This document shows, in pieces, positions 34,607-43,252 of a DNA stretch of 64,000 bases. The stretch is from positions 124,001 to 188,000 of the forward strand of contig JASLGM010000027.1 in the NCBI GenBank assembly GCA_030150045.1. The letters are read 5' to 3'. The position numbers and the translations under genes are program-made. Origin of the DNA: Taishania sp. GTDB taxonomy: Bacteria > Bacteroidota > Bacteroidia > Flavobacteriales_D > Crocinitomicaceae. Each line of letters begins with the position of its first letter. Position 1 is the stretch's first letter. Under the pieces are notes generated by a model that worked only from the letters and a program-made list of their open reading frames with translations, did not search any database and was not told the origin of the DNA.

Positions 34607-35029
34607 TTAGTTTACTTTAAGATCACCTAATTGGGTCATTTTTTTACCATCTTGAAAATAAAAGCATTCGATCTGATAATTCCCTTTTACTAAGGCTTCT
34701 TTAGGAATAACTAAAGTACCTTCTTTTTTAACGCTATAATATTGATCCATTTTTTGATCGTTTGGTCTAAACAATACTACGTGAATAGAATCAGAAATAT
34801 CTTTTGCAGGAAAATCCATTACAAAGAATTCGCCTTCAAATTTTGTTTGAAATCGTTCTAAAGCTGATCCTCTTTTACGCGCATCAATATCTTCTTGAAA
34901 CGCGATTTCATTTTTATAGTAATCATCAGTTACGAGATCCACTTTTTGTCTAATAATTATTGTTACAAGTGTTGCGATAAACGCAATGAATGCAAACAAT
35001 GCCAGCGCTACTCCTTTTCCCCAAGACAT
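34607..35029 (-). CDS. ccoH: FixH/CcoH family protein
   Basis: The 140-residue protein has one N-terminal membrane helix (residues 5-27) and a periplasmic beta domain, with 'DLVTDDYYKNEIAFQEDIDA' after the helix, a signature of FixH. FixH/CcoH is needed for assembly or stability of cbb3 oxidase. It follows ccoG by 9 bases and precedes safE by one base. Confidence 0.92.
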   Translation of the reverse strand: MSWGKGVALALFAFIAFIATLVTIIIRQKVDLVTDDYYKNEIAFQEDIDARKRGSALERFQTKFEGEFFVMDFPAKDISDSIHVVLFRPNDQKMDQYYSVKKEGTLVIPKEALVKGNYQIECFYFQDGKKMTQLGDLKVN

Positions 35030-35038
35030 ATAAAACGT

Positions 35039-36427
35039 TTAATAAATTGGTCCAATAATTTTAATTATTTCAGAATCGATTTGTTTTCCATTTCCGTATA
35101 TCAAGATACGTCTTTTCAGCTTACCTTGTTGTACTTCTTCAGCTGGAATACGAACAATTATTCTTTCTTTTAATTTTCCTTCAGCAGGTAAATCCATTCG
35201 ATCAACTACTTGCTCCACTTTTGCTTTAGTTCCTTCTTCAAACTTCAATTCAACGACATAATCTTTAGCTGTTTTATTGACTAAATTAATTTCAAAGAAA
35301 TTGGTTACATATCCTTCTTGAATGGTATAGGTAGTTCCTCGAAGCCTTAGTATCGTTGTTTGGAAATCTTTCCTAGTAAACAGGGCCGCTAATACCACGC
35401 CCATTAACAAAAGCATCAAAGCAGAATATGCCTTTACACGTTTTGTAAACTGGAATTTCACTCCATTTTTAATACTGTTTTCAGACTTAAATCCAATTAG
35501 ATCTTGTGGCAGTCCTACAGCGTCCATCATATTGTTACATGCATCTATACATAGTGTACAGTTTATACATTCTAACTGTGTACCGTTACGGATATCAATT
35601 CCTGTTGGACAAACATGGACACAAGCACTACAAGCGATACAATCCCCTTTCCCACTTTCTTTACGATCTTCACCTTTACGAATTTTCGCTCTGCTTTCTC
35701 CTCGTTTATAGTCATATGCTACAATCATGGAATTTCCATCAAGCAAAACACCTTGTAACCTTCCATACGGACAAATTGTTGTACAAATTTGTTCCCTCAT
35801 TCGTGAAAACACGAAATAGAAAACGGAAGTAAAAATAACAATGGAAATAAGTCCGCCTATGTGTTCGTTAATTGGATCTTTTTGAATTGCATATAGTTCT
35901 TTAGATCCAATAATATATGCTAAAAAAGTATTTGCAATAAAGAAGGAAATCAGCCAAAAAAGACTGTGTTTCATCAATCTTTTACGAATTTTTTCGGCAT
36001 TCCATTCTTGCGCTTTTAATTTTTTTTGGTGAGCAGCATCACCATCAATCCAGTATTCTATTCTCCGGAACACCCATTCCATAAAAATAGTTTGGGGACA
36101 AACCCATCCACAGAAAACCCGTCCAAAGACTACCGTAAATAGTGTAACAATGATAATTCCTAAAATCATTATGAGGGCAAATATCCAAAAGTCTTGCGGC
36201 CAGAATACTTTTCCGAAAATGATGAATTTTCTTTCTAGAATATTAAAAAGCAATAATTGCTTTCCATTAATATGAATGTGAGGCGCTGAGAAGAGGAAGG
36301 CCAAGAGAAACAGGGAAAGGAATTTTCTATACCTAAACAGTTTTCCCTCGATTTTTTTAGGGAAGATCCAAATTCTCTTCCCATCTTCATTTACGGTTGC
36401 TATTCGATCTCTAAAACCTTCCTCCAT
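35039..36427 (-). CDS. ccoG: CcoG, cbb3 oxidase assembly iron-sulfur protein
   Basis: The 462-residue membrane protein has about five helices and two Cys4 ferredoxin-type clusters: 'CIACSACVHVCPTGIDI' near residue 266 and 'CINCTLCIDACNNMM' near 284. An earlier 'FCGWVCPQTIFMEWVFRRIE' and 'CTTICPYGRLQG' are family hallmarks. A C-terminal Ig-like domain (about residues 350-462) faces the periplasm. CcoG reduces copper for delivery to the oxidase. It is separated from ccoP by a 76-base gap with a strong hairpin. Confidence 0.95.
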   Translation of the reverse strand: MEEGFRDRIATVNEDGKRIWIFPKKIEGKLFRYRKFLSLFLLAFLFSAPHIHINGKQLLLFNILERKFIIFGKVFWPQDFWIFALIMILGIIIVTLFTVVFGRVFCGWVCPQTIFMEWVFRRIEYWIDGDAAHQKKLKAQEWNAEKIRKRLMKHSLFWLISFFIANTFLAYIIGSKELYAIQKDPINEHIGGLISIVIFTSVFYFVFSRMREQICTTICPYGRLQGVLLDGNSMIVAYDYKRGESRAKIRKGEDRKESGKGDCIACSACVHVCPTGIDIRNGTQLECINCTLCIDACNNMMDAVGLPQDLIGFKSENSIKNGVKFQFTKRVKAYSALMLLLMGVVLAALFTRKDFQTTILRLRGTTYTIQEGYVTNFFEINLVNKTAKDYVVELKFEEGTKAKVEQVVDRMDLPAEGKLKERIIVRIPAEEVQQGKLKRRILIYGNGKQIDSEIIKIIGPIY

Positions 36428-36464
36428 AACTCAGTATTTACTCACACTACAATAATCAATAGAA

Positions 36465-36495
36465 GCATACTGTTTTACTATTCAAAACAGTATGC
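36465..36495. other. Perfect 12-bp hairpin between ccoP and ccoG
   Basis: GCATACTGTTTT and AAAACAGTATGC flank a 7-base loop. There is no strong T tract after it on the minus strand (ATTGATTATTG follows), so it is not a standard terminator. It may protect the ccoNOQP message or lower ccoG expression. Confidence 0.6.
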
Positions 36496-36503
36496 ATACT
36501 ATT

Positions 36504-37913
36504 TTAATCTTCTTTAATAATATCTCCTTGAGGAGCGGCTCCACCTTCTACAGGTGTAAAGTGTAGAATGTAAGAAGCAACTTGTTGAATTTGCGTTGGT
36601 TTCAATTTAGAAGCATGTTCCGGCATTCCGTTAGCAGTTCCATATTTAATCACTCCAAACAATTCTTTTACATCGTATCCATAGATCCAATACTTATCTG
36701 TTAAATTTGGTCCAATCTTTCCAGATCCATCACTTAAGTGACAAGCCACACAGTTTTGGTCAAAGATCGATTTCCCTTCTTTGAGATCACCGCTATCTTC
36801 CATTAACGTAGCAGATGTTTCGTCCACATTCATAGCCATGGATTTCAAATATTCTTCTACTTCTGCTTTTTTAGCGATCATCACTTTTTCATATTCTTGA
36901 ATCTGATTATCTCCTGTTTTCGTAACATGATAATGAATCAAATAAAATACTGCCCAAATAATTGAAATGTAGAATAACCAAACCCACCAAGGTGGCAAGT
37001 TGTTGTCTAACTCTTGAATTCCATCGTATTCATGATCAATTAAAATCTGATGCTCATCTTCAATTGCAACTCCGTCCGTAAGGATTTTATTTAATTTTTT
37101 GGTTGCAGAAACTTTTACTGGTTTTTCAACTTTTGGTCGAACCATGTACATGAAGTTCATGAACATTCCTCTCAGATACCATACCAATCCTACTAGTACC
37201 ATATTCACGACAAGTAAGATCCATAAGTCAGAATTTTCTACTAACAACCAAGGTTGTTCATCTGGATTTCCTGGTGTATTGTTTAAGGAAAATGCGTTAG
37301 AAGAAAAACTAATAGAAAAGAATGCTATTCCAATTAAGATTGGTAAACCTTTCTCGATGACCTCTCCTACTTTATTCAATTTCTTTTTGAAGTAATCTGA
37401 CTTTACCAATGTTTTAATTGAGAAGCTCAACATTAAAATTGCAAAAAGAGCAATGGCAGTCATTGTGATTAAAGCATAGAAGAAATTTAAGTTTCTATGG
37501 TAATCAGGTGTCACTGTTAGCTCAACTGCGTCATTTCCTCCTTCTGAAGTTTCGGTAGCCGCTGCCACTGGAGGTGTCCATGCATCAATGTACTCAAAAA
37601 CAGCATCTACTTCTTCTTTGGAAAGCGGAATAGATTCCATTGTTGTTGGAGAGAAATCCTTAATAGCTGTCGCCATTTTACTTTTTCCACTAGCGATAAG
37701 CGCCTCAGAATTATTTACCCATTGGTACAACATATCAGCTTCACCTGCATCTACCCATTTAGCCTTAACGCCAACTAGATCTGGTCCGGTTGATTTTTTT
37801 CCTAATGTATGGCAAGTAAAACATTTTTTAAAAATCTGTTCACCATTTTGCGCGAATACTTTTCCTTTCCAACCTAAACATAAAATCAGAAAAGCGAATA
37901 ATTTGATTTTCAT
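36504..37913 (-). CDS. ccoP: CcoP-like cytochrome c subunit with N-terminal cytochrome c domain
   Basis: The 469-residue protein starts with a signal peptide (residues 1-21) and a full cytochrome c domain with heme motif CFTCH at 31-35. It continues through membrane helices near residues 145-165, 190-205 and 225-245, the CcoP-type helix 'PPWWVWLFYISIIWAVFYLI' near 305, and a C-terminal cytochrome c domain with CVACH at 388-392. Proteobacterial CcoP has two hemes after the membrane anchor; here one heme lies before the helices and one after. It transfers electrons to CcoNO. It is followed upstream by ccoQ with a 3-base gap. Confidence 0.93.
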   Translation of the reverse strand: MKIKLFAFLILCLGWKGKVFAQNGEQIFKKCFTCHTLGKKSTGPDLVGVKAKWVDAGEADMLYQWVNNSEALIASGKSKMATAIKDFSPTTMESIPLSKEEVDAVFEYIDAWTPPVAAATETSEGGNDAVELTVTPDYHRNLNFFYALITMTAIALFAILMLSFSIKTLVKSDYFKKKLNKVGEVIEKGLPILIGIAFFSISFSSNAFSLNNTPGNPDEQPWLLVENSDLWILLVVNMVLVGLVWYLRGMFMNFMYMVRPKVEKPVKVSATKKLNKILTDGVAIEDEHQILIDHEYDGIQELDNNLPPWWVWLFYISIIWAVFYLIHYHVTKTGDNQIQEYEKVMIAKKAEVEEYLKSMAMNVDETSATLMEDSGDLKEGKSIFDQNCVACHLSDGSGKIGPNLTDKYWIYGYDVKELFGVIKYGTANGMPEHASKLKPTQIQQVASYILHFTPVEGGAAPQGDIIKED

Positions 37914-37916
37914 AAC

Positions 37917-38123
37917 TTATTGGTTGTTGGTTTCGTAATTAATTGAATTTTCATCCACATTATCGATTGGTAGACTACTCAGTTCCGTTATTTCGTCCTT
38001 TTTCATTCTTCCAACTCGTATTAGAACTACTACAAAAAATAGCACAAAGATGAGAAGAGATAGAAGAGGGTAAATATTTACCCCTTCTATAGATGTCAAA
38101 TTATGTTTAATAAATCTTAACAT
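37917..38123 (-). CDS. ccoQ: CcoQ-like small subunit
   Basis: The 68-residue protein has one membrane helix (residues 18-37, LLSLLIFVLFFVVVLIRV) followed by a charged tail (RMKKDEITELSSLP), as expected for CcoQ, which stabilises the cbb3 complex. It lies between ccoNO (7-base gap) and ccoP (3-base gap). Identity rests on size, topology and position. Confidence 0.85.
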   Translation of the reverse strand: MLRFIKHNLTSIEGVNIYPLLSLLIFVLFFVVVLIRVGRMKKDEITELSSLPIDNVDENSINYETNNQ

Positions 38124-38130
38124 ACGTCAA

Positions 38131-40302
38131 TTATTTAGGTACGTCACTTGCTTTAATATCTTTACCTAATCGTTGTAAATAAGCGATTATAGCAACGATT
38201 TCTTTTTTCTCAATATCTTGAATCAACTGTTCTTTGTTAATGTTTTTCAACACATCAGCTTCAAAACTATTCACAATATCTTCAGCAATTTCTCTTGATT
38301 GTTTTTTCAAATCTTGAACAGCTACTTTATCATACCCTTGAGGATAAGGCACGTTCAAAGTTTGCATTGTACGGATTTTCTTAGCCGTATAAGCTGTATT
38401 CAAATCATCTGTTCTCAACCAAGGGTAAGCTGGCATGATCGATCCTTCGGATACATCTTTTGGTCTAATCATGTGCTCATAGTGCCATAGATTTGGCCTC
38501 AATCCACCTTCACGTGCTAAATCTGGTCCTGTTCTTTTTGATCCCCATTGGAATGGGTGATCATAGACGAATTCTCCGGATTTAGAGTACTCCCCGTAAC
38601 GAACTGTTTCAAATCTTAACGGCCTTACCATTTGAGAGTGACAGTTGTAACATCCTTCACGCACGTAGATATCACGTCCTTCTAATTCCAAAGGGGTATA
38701 AGGTTTAACAGAAGAAATCGTTTTTACATTACTTTTCACAATCATTGTTGGAACAATTTCCACCAATCCACCAATTGCAACAACGATAATACTTAAAATC
38801 ATGAACTGAACTGGTTTACGTTCAATTTTCTTATGCCAATATTCATTTTTATGTTCACCTTTAACATGTACTAAGTTCACTGCTTCAGCTGGCTCTTCTG
38901 CTTGAAAAGATCCTTTCTTAGCTGTTTTCACCAAATTATACAACATCATTATCGCTCCAACTAAGTATAAAACACCTCCAAGAGATCTTAATGTATAGTA
39001 TGGTTTGATTGCATCTACTGTTTTCAAGAAATCTCCATTAGCTAATGTTCCTTCTGGTGTAAACTCTTGCCACATCAATCCTTGTACGAAACCAGCTACA
39101 TACATAGGAACAGCATAAAGAATAATTCCTAAAGTTGCAATCCAGAAATGTTGGTTTGCCATTTTCTTAGAATACAATTCTGTTCTAAATAATTTAGGGA
39201 ATAACCAGTATAACATACCGAAAGTAAGCATACCATTCCATCCTAAACCTCCAACGTGAACGTGTGCAACAGTCCAATCAGTAAAGTGAGAAATCATGTT
39301 TACGTTTTTCAAAGACAATAAAGGTCCTTCAAACGTTGCCATTCCGTAACATGTTAAAGCTACGACCATGAATTTCAACATTACATCGTCACGTACTTTA
39401 TCCCATGCACCACGAAGAGTTAACAATCCATTTAACATACCACCCCAAGATGGCGCCAATAACATTATAGAGAATACTGTCCCTAAACTTTGTGCCCAAT
39501 CTGGTAATGAAGTATATAATAAGTGGTGGGGTCCAGCCCAGATATAAATAAAGATTAATGCCCAGAAGTGGATAATAGATAATCGATAAGAGTAAACGGG
39601 TCTACCTGAAGCTTTTGGAATGAAGTAATACATTAACCCTAAATAAGGAGTCGTCAAAAAGAAAGCTACAGCGTTATGTCCATACCACCATTGAACTAAT
39701 GCATCTTGCACTCCTGCATACCAAGAATATGACTTCATAAAATGAACAGGAAGTTCAAATGAGTTGAAAATATGTAAAATAGCTACAGTTACAAATGTTG
39801 CAATGTAGAACCAAATTGCTACATAAATATGTTTTACACGGCGATTTAGAATCGTTGCGAACATATTCCATCCGAAGACTACCCACAAAAGTGTGATGGC
39901 AATATCTATCGGCCATTCTAATTCTGCATACTCTTTCGAGGTTGTATACCCCATTGGCAAAGTAATTACCGCTGAAACAATTATTAACTGCCATCCCCAG
40001 AAGTTGATGTAACTTAATTTATCACTCCACATTCGCGCTTTTAACAATCGCTGTAAGGAATAATATACACCTGTAAATATTCCGTTACCTACGAAGGCAA
40101 AGATTACGGCGTTGGTATGTAATGGGCGAATTCTACCAAAAGAAATATACTTAAATCCTAGGTAGTCATTAAAAAATTCCGGGAAAGCTAACTGCAAAGC
40201 GGCAATAAGCCCAACAGTCATCCCGATAATTCCCCAGATAATCGTCGCAAAAGCAAAGTACTTGACGATTTTGTTGTCGTAGTTAAATTTTTCTACTTCC
40301 AT
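38131..40302 (-). CDS. ccoN: Fused cbb3 cytochrome oxidase subunits I and II (CcoNO)
   Basis: The 723-residue protein fuses the 12-helix heme-copper subunit CcoN to the monoheme cytochrome c subunit CcoO. CcoN landmarks include 'PLHTNAVIFAFVGNGIF' near residue 63, 'WWYGHNAVAFFLTTPYLGLMYYF' near 202 and 'WTVAHVHVGGLGWNG' near 345. The CcoO part begins about residue 480 and has 'YVREGCYNCHSQMVRPLR' (heme c) near 552. Such fusions are common in Bacteroidota. The ATG at 40302 (MEVEKFNYDN) was chosen; a start at 40338 is possible but would extend further into ccoS, which it already overlaps by 20 bases. Confidence 0.96.
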   Translation of the reverse strand: MEVEKFNYDNKIVKYFAFATIIWGIIGMTVGLIAALQLAFPEFFNDYLGFKYISFGRIRPLHTNAVIFAFVGNGIFTGVYYSLQRLLKARMWSDKLSYINFWGWQLIIVSAVITLPMGYTTSKEYAELEWPIDIAITLLWVVFGWNMFATILNRRVKHIYVAIWFYIATFVTVAILHIFNSFELPVHFMKSYSWYAGVQDALVQWWYGHNAVAFFLTTPYLGLMYYFIPKASGRPVYSYRLSIIHFWALIFIYIWAGPHHLLYTSLPDWAQSLGTVFSIMLLAPSWGGMLNGLLTLRGAWDKVRDDVMLKFMVVALTCYGMATFEGPLLSLKNVNMISHFTDWTVAHVHVGGLGWNGMLTFGMLYWLFPKLFRTELYSKKMANQHFWIATLGIILYAVPMYVAGFVQGLMWQEFTPEGTLANGDFLKTVDAIKPYYTLRSLGGVLYLVGAIMMLYNLVKTAKKGSFQAEEPAEAVNLVHVKGEHKNEYWHKKIERKPVQFMILSIIVVAIGGLVEIVPTMIVKSNVKTISSVKPYTPLELEGRDIYVREGCYNCHSQMVRPLRFETVRYGEYSKSGEFVYDHPFQWGSKRTGPDLAREGGLRPNLWHYEHMIRPKDVSEGSIMPAYPWLRTDDLNTAYTAKKIRTMQTLNVPYPQGYDKVAVQDLKKQSREIAEDIVNSFEADVLKNINKEQLIQDIEKKEIVAIIAYLQRLGKDIKASDVPK

Positions 40303-40465
40303 CTTCTTTTTTTGTACAAGGGTTTGTTTCATCTTCAAAGAGAATCCTTACGGAAGGCGTATAATCATCTTCATATTGGTTATTCTTCACCGACCAAATA
40401 AAAGCAAAGAGGAAGAAAAGAGCAATAATTAAGCTCACTACTAGCATCACGTAAATAATTCCCAT
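40283..40465 (-). CDS. ccoS: CcoS, cbb3 oxidase assembly protein
   Basis: The 60-residue protein opens MGIIYVMLVVSLIIALFFLF, one membrane helix, followed by 'IWSVKNNQYEDDYTPSVRILFEDE', the FixS/CcoS signature. It works with CcoI in inserting copper or heme cofactors. The ATG at 40465 was chosen over a longer frame (40528) because it matches the family and sits 4 bases after a -7 element. It overlaps ccoNO by 20 bases. Confidence 0.92.
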   Translation of the reverse strand: MGIIYVMLVVSLIIALFFLFAFIWSVKNNQYEDDYTPSVRILFEDETNPCTKKEDGSRKI

Positions 40466-40469
40466 AGAG

Positions 40470-40537
40470 CAAATGTCGGGACGAAGTAGATTTAAAAAAA
40501 TGAGATTAGTAAGGGAAAAAACTGACAAAAATCAGTT
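40470..40537 (-). promoter_or_regulatory. ccoS operon promoter and Crp/Fnr-type site
   Basis: A -7-like GACATTTG (40470-40477, one mismatch to TAnnTTTG) ends 4 bases before the ccoS ATG. The palindrome AACTGA-N6-TCAGTT at 40520-40537 contains TGA-N6-TCA, the spacing of Crp/Fnr sites. Its centre is about 62-63 bases upstream of the predicted start of transcription, a standard class I activator place. Confidence 0.6.
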
Positions 40538-40696
40538 TATTGTAAAAAGCACGTTTTCAGTCATTTAATTGTCATGAAATAAAAAAATAGAACCGTTTTT
40601 TCACACATTTTCACAAATAAAAAGCAATAAACATTATAAATCTCTATTTAAAAAGAAATTCTAATTATAACCTGATCTTAGATTTAGAAATAGCAC

Positions 40697-40748
40697 AAAA
40701 CGCCTTTCCTATTTTGCTGCATTAATACAAAAAAACAGAAAAGGCGTT
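40697..40748 (-). terminator. Hairpin terminator after ccoI
   Basis: On the minus strand AACGCCTTTTCTG pairs with the AGGAAAGGCGTT arm across a long AT-rich loop, then TTTTGTG. The tail is weaker than in other terminators here. It lies 24 bases after the ccoI stop. Confidence 0.65.
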
Positions 40749-40771
40749 GATCCTTAATTTACGTTAATTTA

Positions 40772-43120
40772 TTACCTTTTTAAAGGTGCAAAATACATCA
40801 CCCCTATGGTCGAAACGGCAACAATAGTAATCGAACTTAAAGGCATAATAATAGCAGCAACAATAGGAGCTAAAAAACCAGAAAGAGCAAAACACAAACC
40901 AAGTGTATTGTACAATAAAGAAAATCCAAAACACACCTTTAGCACTTTTCGTGCATGACTACCCATATCTAAAAAAGTAGGTAATCTTTTTATTTCTGAG
41001 GTGTTTAACACAGCATCAGCTGCTGGCGTAAATTGGAATACATCTTCAGCAACAGAGATCCCTAAATCTGCTATGGACAAAGCACCAATGTCGTTTAATC
41101 CATCTCCAACCATGGCGACTTTACATCCTTTTTTCTGTAACGTTTCAATGTATTCTTTTTTTGCCATTGGCGTTTGATTAAACGCAAACAAAATATCTGA
41201 TCCAAGTTCATCTTCCAACCAAGCTTGATCTTTTTGCGAATCTCCGGAGATGACATGGAAAACATGTGTTTTCTTAAGTGTCTTTACCACCTCTTGCATT
41301 CCATTCCTTAATTCAGATTGAAAAACAAAACGCCCAAGTAATTTACCATTTTTGGTAACAACAATCGAGGTAAACTCATCGTCAAAATGATGTCCTGAGA
41401 AGAATTTATTACCAAGAATGTAATTATCATCCCCCACAGAAAACTGCATCCCCTTTCCTTGAATCTCTTGAAAATCTATCAATTCAAAATCGTGTTCTTT
41501 TGGTCTAAAATTCTCTATAATACATTTATTTAGCGGATGGTTTGAATTAGAACAAGCTAAAAGAATAATTTCTCTTTCGTCATCACTCCATTTTTCACCT
41601 TCCCACATAACTGCATTTGTCAATTTGGTGAGCGTTCCTGTTTTATCGAAAACAACATCTGTAATGGAAACAAACTTTTTTATTATCCCTACGTTTTTTA
41701 CATAAAAACCATTCCTCCCTAATAAACGCATTGCATTTCCATAAGTAAATGGAGCTGACAATGCCAAGGCACAAGGACAAGCTACGATCAAAACAGCTAC
41801 AACAATTTCTACAACGCGACTAGAATCTATAACTGACCAAACAATAGCACCTATCGTTGCCACTGCAAGTACAACATATAAAAACCAACTTGCCAATTGC
41901 CCTGAGAAAAGATTGATTTCATCGTTACTTTCCCTCCGATTCCATAGACTCGTTAAGTGACTTCTATCTACTGTTTGCTTTACCTCCACTTCTATCTTCC
42001 CTCCAGACACTTTTCCACCAGCATACAAGAATTCTCCTTCAGTTTTTGTCACCAAATCAGATTCGCCAGTAACAAAACTATAATCTAAAGAAGAGCGGTT
42101 AGAACGTAAAATCGCATCACAAGGAATAATTTCACCGTTTTTTAATTCGACACGATCACCTACCATCAGTTTTTCTATCAATACAACTTCCAATCCTTCT
42201 GGCGTAATTTTATTTGCTGCTAATGGAAAATAAGCCGTATAATCTCTTTCGAAAGAAAGCGCTTGGTAACTTTTACTTTGGAACCATTTCCCAATCAAAA
42301 GGAAGAAAATAAAGCCTGCGAATGAATCCATATAACCTGTTCCATTACCCGCGAGAATTGCATAAACACTTTGTGCATATAATGCAACGATACCTATAGA
42401 AATAGGAACGTCAAGATTAATGGATTTTAGTTTTATTGCTTTGTAAGCAGAAACAAGATAATCTTTAGCTGAAAAAAGAATAACAGGAATAGAAACTCCT
42501 AAACAAAGATAAGCCATAAAATCACGGTATCCATTACTGTCATTTTCAATCCCTAAATATTCAGGGAAAGACCAAAGCATAATACTTCCAAAGGCAAATC
42601 CAGCAACTCCCAACTGATAGAATAAACGCTTATCAATTAAGTGTTTCTTTTTTCTGTTTTGCTCAAAATTTGGAACATACCCTATTTTGTCCAACAACAT
42701 AGCTAAAGCGGCGAAAGAAATCACTTCAGTATCAAAAAGAATTGTAGCTTCACGATTAACAAAAGAAACAGAACAACTGTGAATACCTTCGTCTAATTTG
42801 GTTAAATTCTCTAAAAGATAAATACATGAAGCACAATGAATTGTAGGCAAAAACAATACAACTTGTACTTTTTTATCTTCTTTGAAACGAATAAATTTAT
42901 CTGCAATTTCAGGAACAAGTAAAAAATCATACTTTCCTTCATAAGAAGTTGTTGGTTTAACCCCAGGCTTTTGTTCAAATTGATAGAAAGAATCTAAATT
43001 ATGATTTTTTAACAAACTGTAAACCCCAACACAACCTTGACAACAAAATATATGATCGTCAAACACGATACTACCCGTATTGGCCGTATCTCCACAATGA
43101 TAACAGTTCATTGTCTCCAT
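40772..43120 (-). CDS. ccoI: Copper-translocating P-type ATPase CcoI (FixI)
   Basis: The 782-residue ATPase has an N-terminal Cys-rich metal-binding segment ('NCYHCGD', 'FCCQGCVGVYSLL'), an HMA-like domain with 'PTIHCASCIYLLENL' near residue 92, eight helices with the copper motif 'VACPCALALSAPF' near 445, the phosphorylation site 'VFDKTGTLTKL' near 490, 'TGES' near 360, and 'VAMVGDGLNDIGALSIADLG' near 690. CcoI supplies copper for the CuB centre of cbb3 oxidase. It is transcribed alone toward the ccoS operon and away from the fnr-like gene. Confidence 0.95.
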   Translation of the reverse strand: METMNCYHCGDTANTGSIVFDDHIFCCQGCVGVYSLLKNHNLDSFYQFEQKPGVKPTTSYEGKYDFLLVPEIADKFIRFKEDKKVQVVLFLPTIHCASCIYLLENLTKLDEGIHSCSVSFVNREATILFDTEVISFAALAMLLDKIGYVPNFEQNRKKKHLIDKRLFYQLGVAGFAFGSIMLWSFPEYLGIENDSNGYRDFMAYLCLGVSIPVILFSAKDYLVSAYKAIKLKSINLDVPISIGIVALYAQSVYAILAGNGTGYMDSFAGFIFFLLIGKWFQSKSYQALSFERDYTAYFPLAANKITPEGLEVVLIEKLMVGDRVELKNGEIIPCDAILRSNRSSLDYSFVTGESDLVTKTEGEFLYAGGKVSGGKIEVEVKQTVDRSHLTSLWNRRESNDEINLFSGQLASWFLYVVLAVATIGAIVWSVIDSSRVVEIVVAVLIVACPCALALSAPFTYGNAMRLLGRNGFYVKNVGIIKKFVSITDVVFDKTGTLTKLTNAVMWEGEKWSDDEREIILLACSNSNHPLNKCIIENFRPKEHDFELIDFQEIQGKGMQFSVGDDNYILGNKFFSGHHFDDEFTSIVVTKNGKLLGRFVFQSELRNGMQEVVKTLKKTHVFHVISGDSQKDQAWLEDELGSDILFAFNQTPMAKKEYIETLQKKGCKVAMVGDGLNDIGALSIADLGISVAEDVFQFTPAADAVLNTSEIKRLPTFLDMGSHARKVLKVCFGFSLLYNTLGLCFALSGFLAPIVAAIIMPLSSITIVAVSTIGVMYFAPLKR

Positions 43121-43155
43121 AATAAAAATTTAAGAATAGCAACTTAATTTGGGCG

Positions 43156-43198
43156 CAAAATTACTAGGAACGTATGGATTAAAAAATGATGAAAATCA
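43156..43198 (-). promoter_or_regulatory. ccoI promoter and Crp/Fnr-type site
   Basis: TAATTTTG on the minus strand at 43156-43163 is a perfect -7 element for ccoI. TGATGAAAATCA at 43187-43198 has TGA-N6-TCA, and its centre is about 41 bases upstream of the predicted transcription start. That is the classic class II position for Fnr/Crp activators. The site also lies 55 bases before the divergent regulator gene and could act on it. Confidence 0.6.
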
Positions 43199-43252
43199 CC
43201 TTTCTGAACCTTTCTATATTTTTTTGTATTTTTACAGTTCATTTACGGAACC

